Shown one piece after another: positions 60,861 to 64,000 of a DNA stretch of 64,000 nucleotides (its first letter is position 1; each line of letters starts with the position of its first letter). Source of the DNA: Chaetorhynchus papuensis (taxonomy: Eukaryota > Chordata > Aves > Passeriformes > Rhipiduridae); the NCBI GenBank assembly GCA_013396525.1, contig VWYX01000281.1, positions 124,001-188,000 on the forward strand, read 5' to 3'. The translations under genes and the position numbers were made by a program. The notes under the pieces are model-generated. The model saw only the letters and a program-made list of their open reading frames with translations. It was not told the DNA's origin and searched no databases.

Positions 60861-63450
60861 CATTGTGTCACACCAAGAGCTCTCTCTAAAAGGCAAGGAC
60901 TTCCTTTTCTGGCTCTGCAGATGCCATCTCTTGTCTGGGACCCGACAGAGAGGAAATATTTCATAACCCAGGGATTTTGCAGGGGCTTTGTTCAATGAAA
61001 CTGTAAGAGCAGACCTGCAAAAGCCTCGTTTCTGCAACCCAGCTTAAAGCAAGCCAGGAGATCCTTAGCCCTACCCAGCCAAAGTAACTCTACACCCAGA
61101 AAAACAGATGCCTCCACAGGGGTGCTTATTTATTCAACAACTTGTAAATTAATATTTTCTTCTTCTGCCCATTTCTGATATGCTGAAGTCAGCCTCCCTC
61201 TCAGGGACCAGTCAGAAGTAAAGGCTATTATAAAAGCAGTTTTGCAGGCTCTGTACGCACTAGAAGGAGGGATTAAGCAGTAAGAAATCTAGTGAAATGC
61301 AGATGACCTCTCCCGTTTCTAATTACGCCCCATGGAGATATTTTGTTAGCAGCTTTCTTGTTCTGTTCCACCTAGTACAAGAATGTTCTGCTAATTCACT
61401 GCACCCCTGAATAAACACTGAGCAAAACACCAACTTCAATCCCATGCCTCTTACTTCCCTGGCAAAGAGTGACTTTTTCCTGAAGGTGAGGTCAGTCCAC
61501 ACTTGGATTATGGAAGGAAACTATTTTGAAAGATGTGTTGAAATGGCATCCTGTGAGTCTAATAAAATCCTAAAGACTCACAGACTACTACTACTTTACA
61601 GATAGAAATAGAAATGTAAATATAAACATAGGTAGATAAACAGAAAGCTTTGATTGACTTGACTGTAATTTTGATAACAGATACCAGGGGAAAGGTCTTT
61701 GTTTTCTTTGATCTTTTTCAGAGGGCAATACTGATTGCTATCCAGATGGAAAAGGCCAGCAGTGTAAAGGATGCACCATCCTAGCACCCAAAGCAACAAG
61801 TTAATAAGCAGTAAGTTAATCACGGTCTGAGTTATTGACCTGTGTAGAAATAGCTCTGTATTTAATGGAGTATTAGGACACAGAGAAGCATTGCCATGCT
61901 TGTTCTACATTAGAAATAAAGTGCCCAAATGGTGAAAGTAGCCTCTGTTAGTGCACTCTTGCTTTAAAGATTCGGATTGGTTAATGGAAGTGCAGAAAAG
62001 GACACAGAGTGTGTTTTCATTGCTACAAAACAACAGCTCTACACTGAAAAAGCAAAAAAAACCCCAAAAAAACAGAACAAAGGAGGACAATTGTGCCTTA
62101 GGGACCAGAGGATATGCAGGGACAAATATCAGTGGGGCACAGCCAGCTTGCTCTAGGGCTGGCTTGCCACAAGTGGTGGATGCCAGCCCCGCTGCCCTGC
62201 GTGGTGCAGGGGGAACAAGCATTATCTCCCACACCCAGGGCGTTTATGTAACACAGAGGTAATCTTAGAGTCACCCCTGCACTGCGTGTCACCTCACGTT
62301 CCACGTGTCTGAAAATAAACACTAAAAATGGAAAACCAAGGCCAGGGCAGCTTACAGAACACACCAGGCAGAAGCACTGACGTTGACATCTCTGTTACAG
62401 GTCCATCCACCCCTCTGTGGCACACACCTGTTCTCTGTTCCTGCATAGCATCACGGTTTGGAGGCACGTGGGAATTTGAACTTGCAAAGCGAGGACAGGA
62501 GGAATCACCTGCTGAGGCACTGTGGTGAGCTGTAAGGGCCTCATCAGATGGAAGGTTCCTCCCTGAAAAGGGGAAAAGCTATTCTTAGTTTTCCATTTAT
62601 CTTTTTCTTCTGAATGTGGCTGGCAGTTGCACTGCCCTTTTGCCTCCCGTGGACTTCACTCTGTTGCAACACACTCGGCTGCTCAGAACACAGCCCAAAT
62701 TAGGAATAAGGCTATAATAAAAACCCAGAGAAAATTTCAGAGTAGTTCTATTTTTCCAACTCTGTAAAACAGAACATGCGGCAAAGACATTTTTATTTAA
62801 TTTGTTAATTATGCAGGGTCTCCTTTTCATGTGGTACTTCCAGCTACTGTGAGCTTTCTGGGCAGAAATAGGCTAGACACACTGATAAATCCCCACAAAG
62901 CAGACAATTTGTAAAATACCATACCTACATGTCTTAAACAGAGACAAAAGAAAGTAACTCCATTAAGATGGGTAGCTATTCACAATATGAAAAAAAAAAC
63001 TGAGCAGAGCTTCAAAACTATTTGGTAAATCACATAAAAATGCAGCTTTGGTGTCTTTTCGTTAGTGTACATACGACTGCTTTCAGATGGGGAGAATCCT
63101 TAAAGAAAGGAATGGGAAAGCAGAGCAGAGCAAAGGCTTGTCTGTGTTGGTGGCAACACAGTGTTGTTTCAGCTCAACTGCATTTGAAATCCAAGGTGAG
63201 AACATGAAAGCAGCCTTTGGCACATGTGGCTGCTCCTGCTCCTCCAGCAGAGGGATGTGCATGTGATGCCTTAGGTTTTAACTTCCATGTTTTTCAAATC
63301 CTATACTGCCCAGTGTGTAACAATGGAGTTTCTTGTAGCCTGTTCATTTCTGCTCTCTCGTGCTGGGCACACACAACAAAGCCTCTCTGGGCCTGCTCTC
63401 CAAGGACACCCAGACCATCCTAGGCCCAAAAAGTGTAAACCAAAAGCCTC
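60861..63450. other. Upstream region of ADPRHL1, intergenic
   Basis: No exon is recognised. DCUN1D2, the expected upstream neighbour on the same strand, was looked for by its conserved C-terminal segments and not found, so it should lie beyond the right edge. Confidence 0.55.
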
Positions 63451-63703
63451 TGAAAGGGGGGCAAGCTGAGGGGAATTACATCATTAACTGAAGCTTTAAT
63501 TGGAGAATTAACCCTGGCTATGCAAATGAACCAAACCTATAAAGGTGTGAAGAACTCATGACCTGCCGTCCATCTCAGGGTCCATCTTGGCAGCAGCCTC
63601 TGGCTCCCCAGGGTGTACCTTTGAAGGCCCTTCAAATAAATACCCACCTTTATGCCCTTACTCCTGTCCAGTCTCTTTTTTTAGGTGGCCTCTTAAGGCA
63701 TCA
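63451..63703 (+). mobile_element. Probable short solo LTR of an avian endogenous retrovirus
   Basis: The block has the layout of an LTR in plus orientation. There is a TATA box (CCTATAAAGGTGTG near 63536), an AATAAA poly(A) signal about 105 bp later (near 63635), a T-rich downstream element, and an end at AGGCATCA. It may begin at TGAAAGGGGG (63451) and so be bounded by TG...CA. No target-site duplication is obvious, and no coding region is attached. The borders are estimates. Confidence 0.5.
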
Positions 63704-64000
63704 CGTGGATGGTCGCTAGGCCCAGGACAGAGCCCGTGCACGCTGCAGGTGCTGAGCTCTGCTCCGAACCGAGGAACTGGCAAATGGAGCTGGGCTGTGT
63801 CCACCCAAGCCCTTTTTAAGTTAAAAGAAGACTACACTCCAAATGCTTCCCCCATGAGTGATCCTTTGTCATTCAAAGACACTCAGCAGAGAAATGCTCT
63901 TGATTCCAAGTTCATCCATCCAAAGGACACAGAGCCATATCCTGGAAAAGTAGGGACCGATACCAGATGGGTGCCAGACTTCTGTCAGAGCTGCATTTTT
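63704..64000. other. Intergenic to window end
   Basis: Nothing recognised. Confidence 0.5.

Noticed and set aside
1..64000. Prokaryotic systems, CRISPR arrays, tRNA or rRNA genes
   Set aside because: The DNA is spliced vertebrate sequence. No evenly spaced repeat-spacer array and no cloverleaf or rRNA segment was recognised.
61000..64000. DCUN1D2 3' exons, expected upstream of ADPRHL1
   Set aside because: I looked for the conserved C-terminal segments on the minus strand and saw none, so they are presumed beyond the right edge.

Overview
This is vertebrate nuclear DNA, and most likely bird. It contains spliced genes with GT-AG introns, CpG-island promoters, and CR1 LINE fragments that end in the ATTCTGTG octamer repeat typical of avian CR1. 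Two genes are recognised from their protein: GRTP1 and ADPRHL1. Both lie on the minus strand in the order they have on human 13q34 (DCUN1D2, ADPRHL1, GRTP1 when read along that strand), so the synteny is conserved.

Layout from left to right. (1) 519-1563, plus strand: three short exons that splice in frame to a stop codon. They are either the tail of an unrecognised gene or a complete 62-residue small protein. (2) 4619-6287, minus strand: the first two coding exons of GRTP1, with a CpG-island promoter at about 6020-6560. The TBC-domain exons are not seen and should lie beyond the left edge. (3) 6.3-29.9 kb: intergenic DNA with CR1 pieces, a second small CpG island followed by a plus-strand splice donor (8042), a TATA-type candidate promoter near 10.47 kb, and a 1.1-kb truncated CR1 at 26.9-28.0 kb. 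(4) 29,923-60,755, minus strand: all of ADPRHL1. Seven exons spanning 60,755-40,426 encode a 354-residue ARH2 protein, the same length as the human one. A giant eighth exon (29,923-34,573) encodes a further 1549 residues of low-complexity, probably disordered protein. (5) 60.8-64.0 kb: the ADPRHL1 promoter with a TATA box about 95 bp before the ATG, further intergenic DNA, and a probable short retroviral-type solo LTR at the right end.

The most interesting part is the ADPRHL1 switch. The TAA stop of the short form lies inside a usable splice donor (AA|GTAAAG). Using that donor removes the stop and joins the enzyme-like domain, in the correct phase, to the giant exon, giving a predicted protein of about 1903 residues. 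The ADP-ribosylhydrolase fold has lost its metal-binding residues, so the gene makes a pseudoenzyme with or without a long tail. Most of that tail is built from a degenerate repeat (a proline/serine-aspartate-x-V/A-K motif followed by a variable spacer), which is apparent from reading the translation. No RNA genes, CRISPR arrays or bacterial features were seen.
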